64,000 bases of DNA from CBDIDH01 sp965277595 (GCA_965277595.1 CBDIDH010000002.1:1674001-1738000), one strand, 5' to 3'. Shown: positions 51,558 through 60,664, counted from the first letter of the stretch. Notes: generated from the letters alone by a model not told the origin. Program-made: numbers and translations.

Positions 51558-52703
51558 TTAGGTGGCCGAGAAGGCCGTGATTCCCTCGATCCAGGCGTGG
51601 TGAGCCTGGTTGTCGATCTCGATGGCCCCTTCGGCGATCCAGTCGCCTTCGTAGGCGTCGCCTCGAATGCCGCGGGGAAGCCAGAACTCGTTCCGCTTCA
51701 TCCGCATCCGAACCTCACTCGACGTGAGGCAGATCGCGGTGTACGGCCTCAGCAGCGGAGCCTCGATGATCGAAATGCCCCCCAGGAAGGGGGCCTCGAA
51801 GACGTCGATCGGAGTGCCGAAGACGTTCACGCCAGCGTCAATCTTCTGAACGGCCATGCCCCAGGTTGCCAGGCCGCTCATGAAGTTCGACGAAACCAGC
51901 AGGACGTCCGGGTCGCCGCCGTTGATCCGGCACTGTTGCATCGTGTCGCGAATGAGGTCTGTCGGCTTGTAGGCAGCCGCGTTGACCGGGTTAATAACCA
52001 GGTTCGACGACAGAAGCGTTCTCAGACCCTTCTGCTTGGGGCGGGCGGCCACCGCGGGGTCATCGCCCCGGCCGTAGTAGGACGAGTACTCCATGTCGTC
52101 CATGAGATTCTGAAGCGCGTCCATCTTGTACTGTTCGAAGGGCGTCCGGATGCCCGGCGAGGTCTCAAACGACGACGAAGCCTGGAGCGAGCCGCCGACC
52201 TGAACCGGGTGCTGCCAGGTCTGGCAGAACTGGGTCACGCCGGTCGGCTTCATGGCGACGCCGTTCTGATTCACCTCGGCACCGGTCCGGCTATTGGCGA
52301 TCAGTCGAACCATGTCGTTCACCGCGCCGGTGGCGGGCGTGGTCCCTTCCGCGCCACGACGGACGGGGACCGTGTTGGTCACCAGATTCGGATCGCCGAT
52401 CAACTCGACGCGCTCACCCGAGGCCAGCTCGAGCACGTCGCCGTTCATCAGGGGACTGACGTCGGCCAGGGTAATCTGGGTGTCGGTCGCCGCAATCGCC
52501 GCCGTCACGGTGAAGATGCGGGGCCGGAACGACCGGCTAACAATCGTGAACGTGGTCGAACCGGTGGGTACGCGGGGGACGCGCGTCACCAGCGGGCAGC
52601 GGTTAACAAACCAGTTGCTCGCGACAACATAAATGTTGTTGCGGACCTCGGCCTGGTTGTCGAACGCGCCCTGAATCCCTTGAAGATACGCATTATTCGC
52701 CAT
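51558..52703 (-). CDS. Major capsid protein, SU10/DUF5309-like candidate
   Basis: A 381-residue protein starting ANNAYLQGIQGAFDNQAEVRNNIYVVAS. Contains PRVPTGSTTFTIVSRSFRP, a beta-rich N-half, a central helix (EQYKMDALQNLMDDMEYSS) like the E-loop/spine region of HK97-fold capsids, and a C-half with RMRMKRNEFWLPRGIRGDAYEGDWIAEGAIEID. Follows the scaffold-like gene. TGGAG lies before the ATG at 52703. The family name is tentative; the capsid role follows from size, order and fold features. Confidence 0.75.
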   Translation of the reverse strand: MANNAYLQGIQGAFDNQAEVRNNIYVVASNWFVNRCPLVTRVPRVPTGSTTFTIVSRSFRPRIFTVTAAIAATDTQITLADVSPLMNGDVLELASGERVELIGDPNLVTNTVPVRRGAEGTTPATGAVNDMVRLIANSRTGAEVNQNGVAMKPTGVTQFCQTWQHPVQVGGSLQASSSFETSPGIRTPFEQYKMDALQNLMDDMEYSSYYGRGDDPAVAARPKQKGLRTLLSSNLVINPVNAAAYKPTDLIRDTMQQCRINGGDPDVLLVSSNFMSGLATWGMAVQKIDAGVNVFGTPIDVFEAPFLGGISIIEAPLLRPYTAICLTSSEVRMRMKRNEFWLPRGIRGDAYEGDWIAEGAIEIDNQAHHAWIEGITAFSAT

Positions 52704-52812
52704 CGAAAACTCCAGCGGTGTGCGGCGAGGGTTGGTGTCAATTCCCGGTCCCCCTGAATGAGCATCGGGGGAGAGGGGGCCCCTCGTTCCGCGAATCAAA
52801 GAAATCCCCGGC

Positions 52813-53433
52813 CTATCGGTGGCGCCTCAGGCCGATAGGTTTGAGAAGGTTGTTAGGACTCGCGACGGACTCATCCCGCCACTTCTTCACGATCGACTCA
52901 CCCAGGTTCCTCGGCGCGGCCGTGGTCGGCGTCCCGGCTCCTGGCCGGTTCGCGTCCCTGGCGCCGGTCCCGCCCCGCGACGTGGGCAGGCAAAAATGGG
53001 AATACTCGGACGAGGCCAGCCAGTCTCCAACGACCTGGCCGACGGCCCGCCCGTCCCTCGACGACACCTTGTAGGCGCCGCCTTCCTCGTAGACGTCGAA
53101 CTCGTCGCGCCAGAGCCTGATGAGCTGCGTCGCTGCTCCGGCAACGAGCGGGCGCCCCGTCAGGGCGGTCGCCAGCTCTCGTTCCCTGATCGCGGTTTTA
53201 CAAGCCTGCTCAAGCTCCGCGACTCTCTGGTCGCGAGCGGCGAGTTCGCGGGCGACATGCGCCTCCCGCTCCCGGCCGTTCGCGTCGTCGCCCTCCCCGA
53301 TCATCGAGGCCGTTGAACCGCCTCGCCCCCGGAGCGCCTCCAGCTCCGCACGCGAGATCGTCACGTAATCACCGGTGGACGTCGGGCCCGTTTCGCCCTC
53401 GTCTGTGCCCGGCGGAATCGGGAGATTGTCCAT
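52813..53433 (-). CDS. Scaffold-like protein
   Basis: A 206-residue polar protein with an N-terminal acidic part and a coiled coil (residues about 50-95: REREAHVARELAARDQRVAELEQACKTAIRERELATAL). Ends with a low-complexity Gly/Thr-rich linker and a basic tail. Length and place between portal and capsid fit a capsid scaffold. No protease domain is visible. AGGAGA lies 8 bases before the ATG. Confidence 0.65.
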   Translation of the reverse strand: MDNLPIPPGTDEGETGPTSTGDYVTISRAELEALRGRGGSTASMIGEGDDANGREREAHVARELAARDQRVAELEQACKTAIRERELATALTGRPLVAGAATQLIRLWRDEFDVYEEGGAYKVSSRDGRAVGQVVGDWLASSEYSHFCLPTSRGGTGARDANRPGAGTPTTAAPRNLGESIVKKWRDESVASPNNLLKPIGLRRHR

Positions 53434-53503
53434 GATCCGGTCTCCTGCTTCTGATTCAAAGGTGTGCGGAAATCAATCAAGATCCATAGCGAGCGAATGA
53501 GGC

Positions 53504-55087
53504 TCAGGCCGGGCGATCGGCCGCCACGCGACGGGCGAGGTACTTCGCGATCTCGTCGTCGCAATCGGCATACTGAGAATCGCTCAGGCCAGGTAGACAG
53601 AGCCGCATCAGGCGACTCAGCATGTGGCTTTCAGTCACGGGCAGAGTTCCCGCGTCGGCCGCCAGAGCCTGAAAATCACCCGCGGCGCCCGCGACGTCGC
53701 TGGCGGTGTACAGGTCGAACTCCGCCGGATACGTGATCTGGACCGCATTCGCCTCATCGGCCGAGGGGGGGGCGTCGCCGAGGACGTGAAGCGCCAGTTC
53801 CGCGGCGACCCGTTCGGCGCGGGCCAGAACCTTGGCGATCTTTGCCAGACGGTTGTTCCCGTCGGCGTGATCCATCATTTTCGACAGGCCCGACTGAGCC
53901 ACGCCCGACTGACCCGATGGTTTCACCAGCGCGGAGTCACGATCGACATCGTCCCGGATGTCCGCCTTGTTCTTGCGGATCGAGTCCGCCCCATCCTTGG
54001 GGAAGTCGACAACGTCGAACCCCTCGTAAGTCGCTGAACCCCCCTGCGTGTTCTTCTTCTTGGGAAGCAGCCAGCTTGGCCCGATCGGGATCGTCCCGTC
54101 CGCCTGGACGAAGTCTTCAGGCCCCTGAAGCAGGGGGTGAGCCTGGGTCGTGTCCGAGAGGATCAGTTCCGAGTCGCGGTTGTAGTACTCGCGTTGCCGC
54201 TCGGCGATGCTCTCGTATCGTGACTGGCCGATGTTCCGGCATCGTGGCTTTCGCCGATCGAAGATCCGAACAATCGGGACAACGCCGAAGGGGTTCCCGT
54301 GAACCGCCAGGATCTCGCCGTCGGGGTCGAAGAGGGTTGACTCGTCGACGGTCCAGTATCGGTAACGGATGGGCGGGCCGTCGTCGTCCTCGTGGTGTTC
54401 GAGAACCAGGCATTCCAGATAGCGCTGGCCGCTCGGGTCAAGCTTCCACCAGAGCATGTTCTCCGGCAGGATGTACGAGGCGACGCAGCGGTCAAGGCCC
54501 AGGCGCTGGAGGTCGGCCCTGGTCTCGATCGGTTCCCCGGCGGGCGCGGGGGGATGATCCATGTAGAGGTCAAGCTGCCCCATGACGAGCAGGAGCGGCG
54601 CGACCGTCTCGGACATCCACTCGTCGATCGTCGCGCCGCTGCCATCGACATTGCTCCACCACTGGAACAAGCCTGGCGGGCCGGTCCGTTTGACCTCGCG
54701 GGCGTAGATCCGCGAGAGATGCGTTTCAATCGATTCGGCCACAAAGGTGGGAACCGGGGTCCGTGCCCGCCTCAGCTCGTAATCGTCGTCCGAGGCCAGG
54801 GTGGCCGGGTCCTGGTTCTGCCAGGTCGTCGCCCAGGGCGAGCCGGGGACCGGACCAACGAACCCCCCCGAGATCGCCAGGGCGCCGTCGCGAGGGTCGG
54901 GATACTCTCGCTTGTGGCGGATCAGGTTGCGGACAGGGAGGCCGCGGTTGTCGTACCCGTAGACGGCCTGGCGGTATCGCTCGCCCCCTTCGAGGGAGTC
55001 AAGCATCCAACGCCAGCGGAGATGGTGTTCTTGCCACTCGATGTGGCGTCGGCTGATCAGCTCTGTGGGCGTCTCTTGGGTTGGCAT
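53504..55087 (-). CDS. Phage portal protein
   Basis: A 527-residue portal candidate. MPTQETPTELISRRHIEWQEHHLRWRW start, ESIETHLSRIYAREVKRTGP, ILPENMLWWKLDPSGQRYL, FGVVPIVRIFDRRKP and a C-half helical wing (KADIRDDVDRDSALVKPSGQSGVAQSGLSKMMDHADGNNRLAKIAKVLARAERVAAELAL) fit portal structure. The ATG overlaps the terminase stop (TGATG). The role is supported by the gene order terminase-portal-scaffold-capsid. Confidence 0.82.
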   Translation of the reverse strand: MPTQETPTELISRRHIEWQEHHLRWRWMLDSLEGGERYRQAVYGYDNRGLPVRNLIRHKREYPDPRDGALAISGGFVGPVPGSPWATTWQNQDPATLASDDDYELRRARTPVPTFVAESIETHLSRIYAREVKRTGPPGLFQWWSNVDGSGATIDEWMSETVAPLLLVMGQLDLYMDHPPAPAGEPIETRADLQRLGLDRCVASYILPENMLWWKLDPSGQRYLECLVLEHHEDDDGPPIRYRYWTVDESTLFDPDGEILAVHGNPFGVVPIVRIFDRRKPRCRNIGQSRYESIAERQREYYNRDSELILSDTTQAHPLLQGPEDFVQADGTIPIGPSWLLPKKKNTQGGSATYEGFDVVDFPKDGADSIRKNKADIRDDVDRDSALVKPSGQSGVAQSGLSKMMDHADGNNRLAKIAKVLARAERVAAELALHVLGDAPPSADEANAVQITYPAEFDLYTASDVAGAAGDFQALAADAGTLPVTESHMLSRLMRLCLPGLSDSQYADCDDEIAKYLARRVAADRPA

Positions 55088-56664
55088 CAGAAGACCTGTC
55101 GGGCCGGGACCCGGGCTAGAGTCGGTTGAGTAGAACGACCTTCGGGGAAACAGACCCGGAGGCCGCCCCGCAGCGCATCGACAATGTCCTCGTGCGGGTG
55201 CTGCGGGTCTTCGGGGTAGTCTTGCCACTGCCCGGCCCGCTTCGCCCGTCGATAGTTCCCCATCGCCCGGGTGCTGACCGAACACCGCGGGTGGATCGTC
55301 AGCCTCGACCGGCCGTCGGCCGGGTCCACGAACGACTCGACCAGGGCCAGGCCGTCGGCGACCGAGCCGATCGGCCAGCGACGGATCTGCCGCAGGCCGG
55401 CTCGCTCGTATTCGGCAATCACCGTCGGTCCGACCGGATTTCGGGAACCCCCGGCCGGGTCGGTGGAAATCACGTCGAGTCGACCCTCGCAATGCGTTCG
55501 GGCCATTTCAAGCAAGGCCCGCGCGTTCTGTTCCGCGGGACGGTTCTCGGCCAGGTAGTCGGCAAAGATACGCACCTCGTCGACCCCACCACCGGGCACC
55601 ATTCCGCGGACGACCTGAAAGAAGACCGCTCCCGTGAAGACCCCCGAGTCAATCGCCAGATGAACCGGCAGTCTCGGGTCGTATTCCGCGCGAGTGCCGA
55701 CGTGGCTTGCCGGGTCGAACGCCGGGAACCAGAGGCCGTCCGACCTCGGCCCCTTGCAGAGGTAGTCGGATTCAAAGGTTCGCGAACCGGTTGCCCTGAC
55801 CTTCTGGATCAGGGCATCGATCCCATAATGACCGTTTGATCGTTTCGCCAGCGGGAGATCGCCGTTGAGGTCGCGCTCGGCATGGCACCATGTTTTCAAG
55901 GCACACTCGGGGCATTTCGCGTAAACCGCGGGTCCACCAACCCAGGGACCGGAACGCGACTCCGTACAGCGTTCGAGCACCTCGAACATGCAGAACGAGT
56001 AAAGCGGGAACTCACCACCTCGCGCCCGATCCATCAAGGTCGCCATCGGCCCGTTGACCCGGTGCCAGGTGGAGGTCATCACGACCGAGGCGCGCGAACC
56101 GTGCCGGTCCATGCACATCCCCATCGCCGCCTCACGCAAGTCGGGCGCGATCTCGTCGACCTCGTCGAGCTTGAGCGACGGAACGTGCGGCCCTCGCACA
56201 CTCTTGCTCGACGCCGCCAGAATCGAGACATCCGATCCGTTGCGGTAAAGCGCCTCGCCTTTCAGGAGTTTGGCGATCACGTCCGCGTCCGAACCCATCT
56301 CGCCTTGACCCTCGTAAATCGTCTCGCGAAGGGCCCGATAGACTTGCTCGGACTGCGAAAGACTGCCGCCGAGAATCCGCGTTCCATGCCTTGGGTTCCA
56401 TCGTGAGTTAAGATGCGTATTCAAGGCGGAAAGGAACGACTTTCCACCCCCTCGCGGACCCAGCACCAACGCCAGCGCAGGGCGGTCGAAGAAAAGACTG
56501 GCGAAGTAGTCGCCCGGACTCTGATGCCCTCGGCAAACAGGCTCGCGAGGAAGACGGACCCCGACGAACGATTGCAGCCAGTGCTCAAGATCCGCACGCG
56601 TTTTCGGCCTGCTCTCTCGGATCAGATTCTGAGTGAAATTCGGTTTTGATCTTGTCAAAGACAT
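55087..56664 (-). CDS. Large terminase subunit
   Basis: The DNA-packaging motor and nuclease, 525 residues. ATPase: Walker A GPRGGGKS (69-76) and Walker B LKLDEVDE (about 164-171). Nuclease: LAIDSGVF (Asp339), ISTDPAGGSRN and the terminal HEDIVDALRGG. A Cys cluster CPECALKTWCH (about residues 251-261) is inserted between the two and may bind zinc. The ATG at 56664 follows the helix-turn-helix gene; the frame is open to a TTG at 56742. Confidence 0.92.
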   Translation of the reverse strand: MSLTRSKPNFTQNLIRESRPKTRADLEHWLQSFVGVRLPREPVCRGHQSPGDYFASLFFDRPALALVLGPRGGGKSFLSALNTHLNSRWNPRHGTRILGGSLSQSEQVYRALRETIYEGQGEMGSDADVIAKLLKGEALYRNGSDVSILAASSKSVRGPHVPSLKLDEVDEIAPDLREAAMGMCMDRHGSRASVVMTSTWHRVNGPMATLMDRARGGEFPLYSFCMFEVLERCTESRSGPWVGGPAVYAKCPECALKTWCHAERDLNGDLPLAKRSNGHYGIDALIQKVRATGSRTFESDYLCKGPRSDGLWFPAFDPASHVGTRAEYDPRLPVHLAIDSGVFTGAVFFQVVRGMVPGGGVDEVRIFADYLAENRPAEQNARALLEMARTHCEGRLDVISTDPAGGSRNPVGPTVIAEYERAGLRQIRRWPIGSVADGLALVESFVDPADGRSRLTIHPRCSVSTRAMGNYRRAKRAGQWQDYPEDPQHPHEDIVDALRGGLRVCFPEGRSTQPTLARVPARQVF

Positions 56665-56765
56665 GTGATGCGTGTCCGGCCCTTCGTTCTTTGACGGATC
56701 TCGAGGCGGAACCCCCGGCCTTCGGCCGGTGAATCTCGACAACGCCGAATCGAGACGCGGAGGAC

Positions 56766-57020
56766 TCAGATTTTCTCGTCATCACCGGTCAACTCACGAA
56801 ATTCCTTGAGAATCGATGCGATCCGCGACCTCGGTAGATCAAAAACGTCGGCGAGCACTCTTTGGGAAAAGCCCTCGCGATGCGCCACGTAGATCACCGC
56901 GTTTCGGCGAAACTTCCAGCGCTTACCTGGACTGGCATTCGGGGCGAGCGCGGGAATCGAGACCTGCTCCGTGGCGAGATCCCGGAGCCGGAGAGAACGG
57001 AAGGCGCTGGCCTTTACCAT
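56766..57020 (-). CDS. Small HTH protein, small-terminase candidate
   Basis: An 84-residue basic protein with a helix-turn-helix near the C-terminus (AVIYVAHREGFSQRVLADVFDLPRSRIASILKEFREL). Such a gene just upstream of a large terminase often encodes the small subunit, but the HTH could also mark a regulator. GAGG lies before the ATG at 57020. It is the first gene of the module; about 60-160 bases upstream the DNA is AT-richer and may hold the promoter. Confidence 0.65.
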   Translation of the reverse strand: MVKASAFRSLRLRDLATEQVSIPALAPNASPGKRWKFRRNAVIYVAHREGFSQRVLADVFDLPRSRIASILKEFRELTGDDEKI

Positions 57021-57616
57021 GTTCGGGCCTCGCCAGGCTGGCAGACCCGCACCTCATACGTCTGCGTCGGGCAGGGCCTGTTTTTATCCTGTGATCGTGT
57101 CATAAGACTTTGAGGTTTCAACGCTTTCATCACCTTTCATCCTGTCACATTCGTTGTCTGGCTCTATCTTCGTTTGTCTCTCTCTCGGGCCGTCGACGCC
57201 GTGAATAACATCGAGCCTGGGCCTGAGGGCCGATCTCCATGGCCTCGGATTTCAAGATGACCCGCGTGGACGCGTGCCTTTCTTCGCTCCGCGCGCGACG
57301 GCCCGCCCCTCGGTAGCTTTGCCCTTCCGAGGCGGTCCGTTATCAGGATTCAAGGGCCGTGACGATCGACATCGACGGCTTCGTCGGATTGCCGAGCGCC
57401 TCTCGCGGCTTCCCGGCCGGTTCGCGCGCGCCGACAGCCCCGTGTCGGGGTTGCGGCCCCGGGCCGGAAAGGCACCGGAGGTGGCGAATTCAAGGCGATC
57501 TCAGCGGCGGGAGGATGGCAAGGCCAGTCCCTTCGATGACCCTGGTCCGATGACCGAAAGGCGGACTCTCTCGGTCATCGGTTATCGGTCATCGGGATTT
57601 TGCCATTCTCCAGTTT
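57021..57616. other. Gap upstream of the phage module
   Basis: 596 bases. The stretch 57070-57180 is clearly less GC-rich and may hold the module's promoter. It is followed by ordinary GC-rich DNA and heptamer element 10. No gene supported. Confidence 0.5.
57538..57596. repeat. Inverted heptamer element 10
   Basis: Left arm GACCCTG, GTCCGAT, GACCGAA (57538-57558), spacer, right arm TCTCGGT, CATCGGT, TATCGGT, CATCGGG (57569-57596). It is the only copy right of 29.5 kb and lies outside the phage module. Confidence 0.8.
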
Positions 57617-58255
57617 TCAGCGGTCGCGGGCTTGCGTGGCCGCGAAGTCGGTAAGCGCCTGAGGCTGGACCCGCCAGAAGAGATAATCGAGCAGACCGAG
57701 GTCGATTCCCAGCGCCGAGGCGAGCCGGAGCAAGACCCGGTTGACCGCCTCGTACCGCACGGCGAGCGACGCGGAGGCGGGCAGCTCGGGGTAGACGCCG
57801 AGCCTGCGCAAGACGCTCTCGCTCGTCGCGTTCAAGATGCCGTACCTCTCCGGGTCGATCAAATGCAAGATCGAGGTGATGACCGAGGGTCCAAGCCCTT
57901 TGACCATCACCTGACCTCCCGCCGGCCGCAACCGATCGAGTCGGTCGGTCAGGGGTAGCCGCTCGTCGACGAGAATGGCCAGCGCCTCGCGCAGCCGGGT
58001 CGGATCGGCGGTCTTTGGAACGCCCCGCCCCAGCCCCATTGTGTGGTGCTTCTTCATGTCGCGGAGAAGACCGACGAGCGTTCCCCAGTCGACCTCGCCG
58101 ATCAATTCGGGAGAGAGGATCGTCGAATAGCGTTTCAGGGCCTCTTCCCGGGCGGCGCGGAGGTTTGAGACATCGAAGTGGTCTCGTTCCCAGGCCTGCG
58201 ACCGCATCCGGGTCACGACCCCTCGCAAAAATTGAACAGCCGGTTCGTCCGACAT
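57617..58255 (-). CDS. Hypothetical protein with HhH/glycosylase-like region
   Basis: A 212-residue soluble protein. The segment LRPAGGQVMVKGLGPSVITSILHLIDPERYGILNATSESVLRRLG resembles a helix-hairpin-helix followed by a DPERY-type motif as found in DNA glycosylase-like and some restriction-related proteins. The rest is helical. ATG at 58255 was chosen. A DNA-binding role is possible but not shown. Confidence 0.6.
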   Translation of the reverse strand: MSDEPAVQFLRGVVTRMRSQAWERDHFDVSNLRAAREEALKRYSTILSPELIGEVDWGTLVGLLRDMKKHHTMGLGRGVPKTADPTRLREALAILVDERLPLTDRLDRLRPAGGQVMVKGLGPSVITSILHLIDPERYGILNATSESVLRRLGVYPELPASASLAVRYEAVNRVLLRLASALGIDLGLLDYLFWRVQPQALTDFAATQARDR

Positions 58256-58613
58256 GACCGCGACGTTTCCTGGGCGTTGGGTTCGGACGCAGTCTCCTGG
58301 ACGGGCCACGCGCGCTGATCGCTCCCCATCCCGCGACTCGCCCCAGATTAACAGGGCGGAAGGCCCGGCTCAATGACCGTGAGGGTTCGACGGTCGCTTC
58401 CCGTCGTCGGTCTCGCCACTCGGGTCCTGGGAAAGCGGCCCATCTTCCCGCGAACCTGCCTTGCAGAACGGCTCTCGTCGCTGCATCCTGGATACGGGCG
58501 GGGTTCCGCTGCGCGGGTCGTGTCAGTCGGTTTTGCCCTTCGAGTCCGTCGTGCTGAAAACTCAGGGGCAACCGTCAAGGATTGTCCGGTTCGAGATCGG
58601 GGAGACGCTTCGG
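58256..58613. other. Divergent intergenic region before speA
   Basis: 358 bases between the HhH-like gene and speA. No gene, repeat or clear promoter seen; the speA frame stays open to 58461 but with no better start than the ATG at 58614. Confidence 0.45.
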
Positions 58614-60533
58614 ATGCCCATCGTTGTCGACGCGCGTTACAAGAAGTCGTGGAAGATCGAAGAGTCCCTGGAAACGTATAGCGTCCGACACTGGGGTAAA
58701 GACTACTTCGGAATCAACAAGGCCGGCCACGTCACCGTCCACCCCAACAAGCGGCCTGACGAGTCGATCGACCTGAAAAAGCTGGTTGACCAGCTTCAGG
58801 TTCGCGGCATTCAGCTTCCGATCTTGCTCCGCTTCACGGACATTCTCCGCCACCGCGTCGGTGAGATCAACGACGCCTTTCAGACCGCGATCCGAGAGTA
58901 CGATTACAAGGGCCGGTACTGCTGCGTTTACCCGATCAAGGTGAATCAGCAACGGCACGTCGTCGAGGAGATCCTCGACTTCGGCAAGCCTTATCACTTC
59001 GGAATCGAGGCCGGATCGAAGCCCGAACTCCTGGCCGTTCTCGCGCTGACCGAGGCGCAGGACACGCCGATCATCTGCAATGGCTTCAAGGACGACGAGT
59101 TCATCAAGATGACGGTCCTTGCCCGCAAGATCGGCAAGCAGGTCATTCCGGTCGTCGAACAGTTCAGCGAACTGGAATCAATCGTTCGCCACAGCCTTGA
59201 GCTGAACGTCCGGCCGGTCATCGGCGTCCGGGTCAAGCTTGCCTCGCGAGGCGCGGGCCGCTGGAAGTCAAGCGCCGGGTTCCGATCCAAGTTCGGCCTG
59301 ACCCTGACTGAGGTTCTTGAAGCGTTCGAATACCTCAAGCAGCGCGACATGGCCGACTGCCTGCAACTGCTCCACTTCCACCTCGGCAGCCAGATTACCA
59401 ACATCCGCAACATCAAGGCCGCCCTGACCGAGGCCACGCGGGTCTATGTGGAGATGGCCAGGGTCGGCGCGGGGGTCCGCTACATCGATGTCGGCGGCGG
59501 ACTCGGCGTTGACTACGACGGCTCGCAGTCTGACTTCGTCTCGTCGGTCAATTACACCCTTCAGGAATACGCCAACGACGTCGTTTTCCGGATCAAGACG
59601 GTCTGCGACGAGTCAGACGTTCCGCACCCGACGATCATTTCCGAGTCTGGCCGGGCGATGGTCGCCTATCACAGCGTGCTCGTCTTCGACGTGCTCGGAG
59701 TCTCCAACTTCGACCGCTACCAGGCCCCCGCGGAAGTTCCCGACGACGCCCCGCAGCCAATCATGGACCTCTTCGGCATCCATCGCGACCTTTCCAAGAA
59801 GAACTTTCAGGAAAGCTATCACGACGGTCTCCAGGCGCTCGATGAGGCGATGAGCCTCTTTAACCTCGGCCACCTGACCATCGAACATCGCGCCCTGGCC
59901 GAGCGCCTCTTCTGGGCCTTCAGCAACAAGCTCCTGAACCTCGTCCGCGAGCTTGACTACGTTCCCGAGGAACTCCAGGGACTCGAAGCTCTCCTTGCCG
60001 ATACGTACATCTGCAATCTCTCAATTTTTCAGTCGATGCCCGACGCCTGGGCGATCAACCAGTTGTTCCCGATCATGCCCATTCACCGGCTCGACGAGGC
60101 TCCGGTCCGTCGCGGCGTTCTCGGCGACATCACCTGCGACTCCGACGGCCGGGTCGACCAGTTCATTGACCTTCGCGACGTCCGCAACACCCTGGAACTT
60201 CATCCCTACGACGGTCAGCCCTATTACCTCGGGACTTTCCTCCTCGGTGCCTATCAGGAAATCCTCGGCGATCTGCACAACCTCTTCGGCGACACCAACG
60301 CGGTGCACGTGAGCCTTGACGAGAACGGCGAAACCGAGCTTTACGCCTTCATCAAGGGAGACACGGTCCGCGAGGTTCTCCATTACGTGCAGTATTCCGC
60401 CGATGAACTCCTCGCGAGCATGAGGAAAGATGTCGAGCGAGCCGTTCGTAACGGCAAGATTTCTCTGGAAGACGCCCGGCAGTTGCTCCATTTTTACGAG
60501 ACGGGCCTGGAAGGCTACACCTACATGGAATGA
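58614..60533 (+). CDS. speA: Biosynthetic arginine decarboxylase SpeA
   Basis: PLP enzyme that decarboxylates arginine to agmatine for polyamine synthesis; 639 residues, the usual size. The PLP lysine is Lys109 in YPIKVNQQ. Other features: GIEAGSKPELL, the HLGSQI and IDVGGGLGVDYDG blocks of the alanine-racemase-like barrel, and the C-terminal catalytic Cys in ITCDSDGRVDQF. GGGGAGA lies before the ATG at 58614. No other polyamine gene is adjacent. Confidence 0.95.
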   Translation: MPIVVDARYKKSWKIEESLETYSVRHWGKDYFGINKAGHVTVHPNKRPDESIDLKKLVDQLQVRGIQLPILLRFTDILRHRVGEINDAFQTAIREYDYKGRYCCVYPIKVNQQRHVVEEILDFGKPYHFGIEAGSKPELLAVLALTEAQDTPIICNGFKDDEFIKMTVLARKIGKQVIPVVEQFSELESIVRHSLELNVRPVIGVRVKLASRGAGRWKSSAGFRSKFGLTLTEVLEAFEYLKQRDMADCLQLLHFHLGSQITNIRNIKAALTEATRVYVEMARVGAGVRYIDVGGGLGVDYDGSQSDFVSSVNYTLQEYANDVVFRIKTVCDESDVPHPTIISESGRAMVAYHSVLVFDVLGVSNFDRYQAPAEVPDDAPQPIMDLFGIHRDLSKKNFQESYHDGLQALDEAMSLFNLGHLTIEHRALAERLFWAFSNKLLNLVRELDYVPEELQGLEALLADTYICNLSIFQSMPDAWAINQLFPIMPIHRLDEAPVRRGVLGDITCDSDGRVDQFIDLRDVRNTLELHPYDGQPYYLGTFLLGAYQEILGDLHNLFGDTNAVHVSLDENGETELYAFIKGDTVREVLHYVQYSADELLASMRKDVERAVRNGKISLEDARQLLHFYETGLEGYTYME

Positions 60534-60591
60534 CGATTGAGACCCCCAGGCGCCGAGACCGCGTCTAACAAACCCCGGCCGCGAGACGTCT

Positions 60592-60633
60592 AAAGGGGCA
60601 GGGCCATCGGTTATCTCCGATCCAGCCCCCTTT
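60592..60633 (+). other. Hairpin between speA and the DUF4139 gene
   Basis: Outer stem AAAGGGGC against GCCCCCTTT, inner stem ATCGG/CCGAT with a 6-base loop TTATCT. It lies 59 bases after speA and 32 bases before the next start. It could act as a weak terminator or as a leader structure; no long T-run follows. Confidence 0.55.
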
Positions 60634-60664
60634 AACGAACCTCAAAACCAGGGAGATCCTCACC

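Larger units (their letters stand above)
38517..57020 (-). mobile_element. Tailed-phage structural module (remnant prophage or domesticated particle)
   Basis: 22 genes on one strand, tightly packed, often overlapping as TGATG or ATGA: HTH protein, large terminase, portal, scaffold-like protein, major capsid, connector, tailspike, tail tube and terminator candidates, chaperone-like pair, fibres. No integrase, repressor, replication, capsid protease, holin or endolysin gene is seen in it or beside it. Flanks are a Trm112-like gene and a plain chromosomal gene. Heptamer elements of the surrounding chromosome are absent inside. Exact ends and attachment sites are not identified. Confidence 0.8.

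Noticed and set aside
51384..52757. Long plus-strand frame opposite the capsid gene
   Set aside because: Shadow frame; all phage genes run on the minus strand.
56585..56785. Minus-strand frame of 66 codons between the HTH and terminase genes
   Set aside because: It overlaps the terminase start by 80 bases, has no family resemblance and a poor ribosome site. Not excluded, but not supported.
38438..57616. Attachment sites for the phage module
   Set aside because: I compared the two flanks by eye and saw no direct repeat. A computed search for repeats of 12 or more bases between 38.4-38.5 and 57.0-57.6 kb would decide.
57274..57654. Plus-strand frame of 126 codons
   Set aside because: It runs through heptamer element 10 and into the next gene; Arg/Pro-rich as in non-coding GC-rich DNA.
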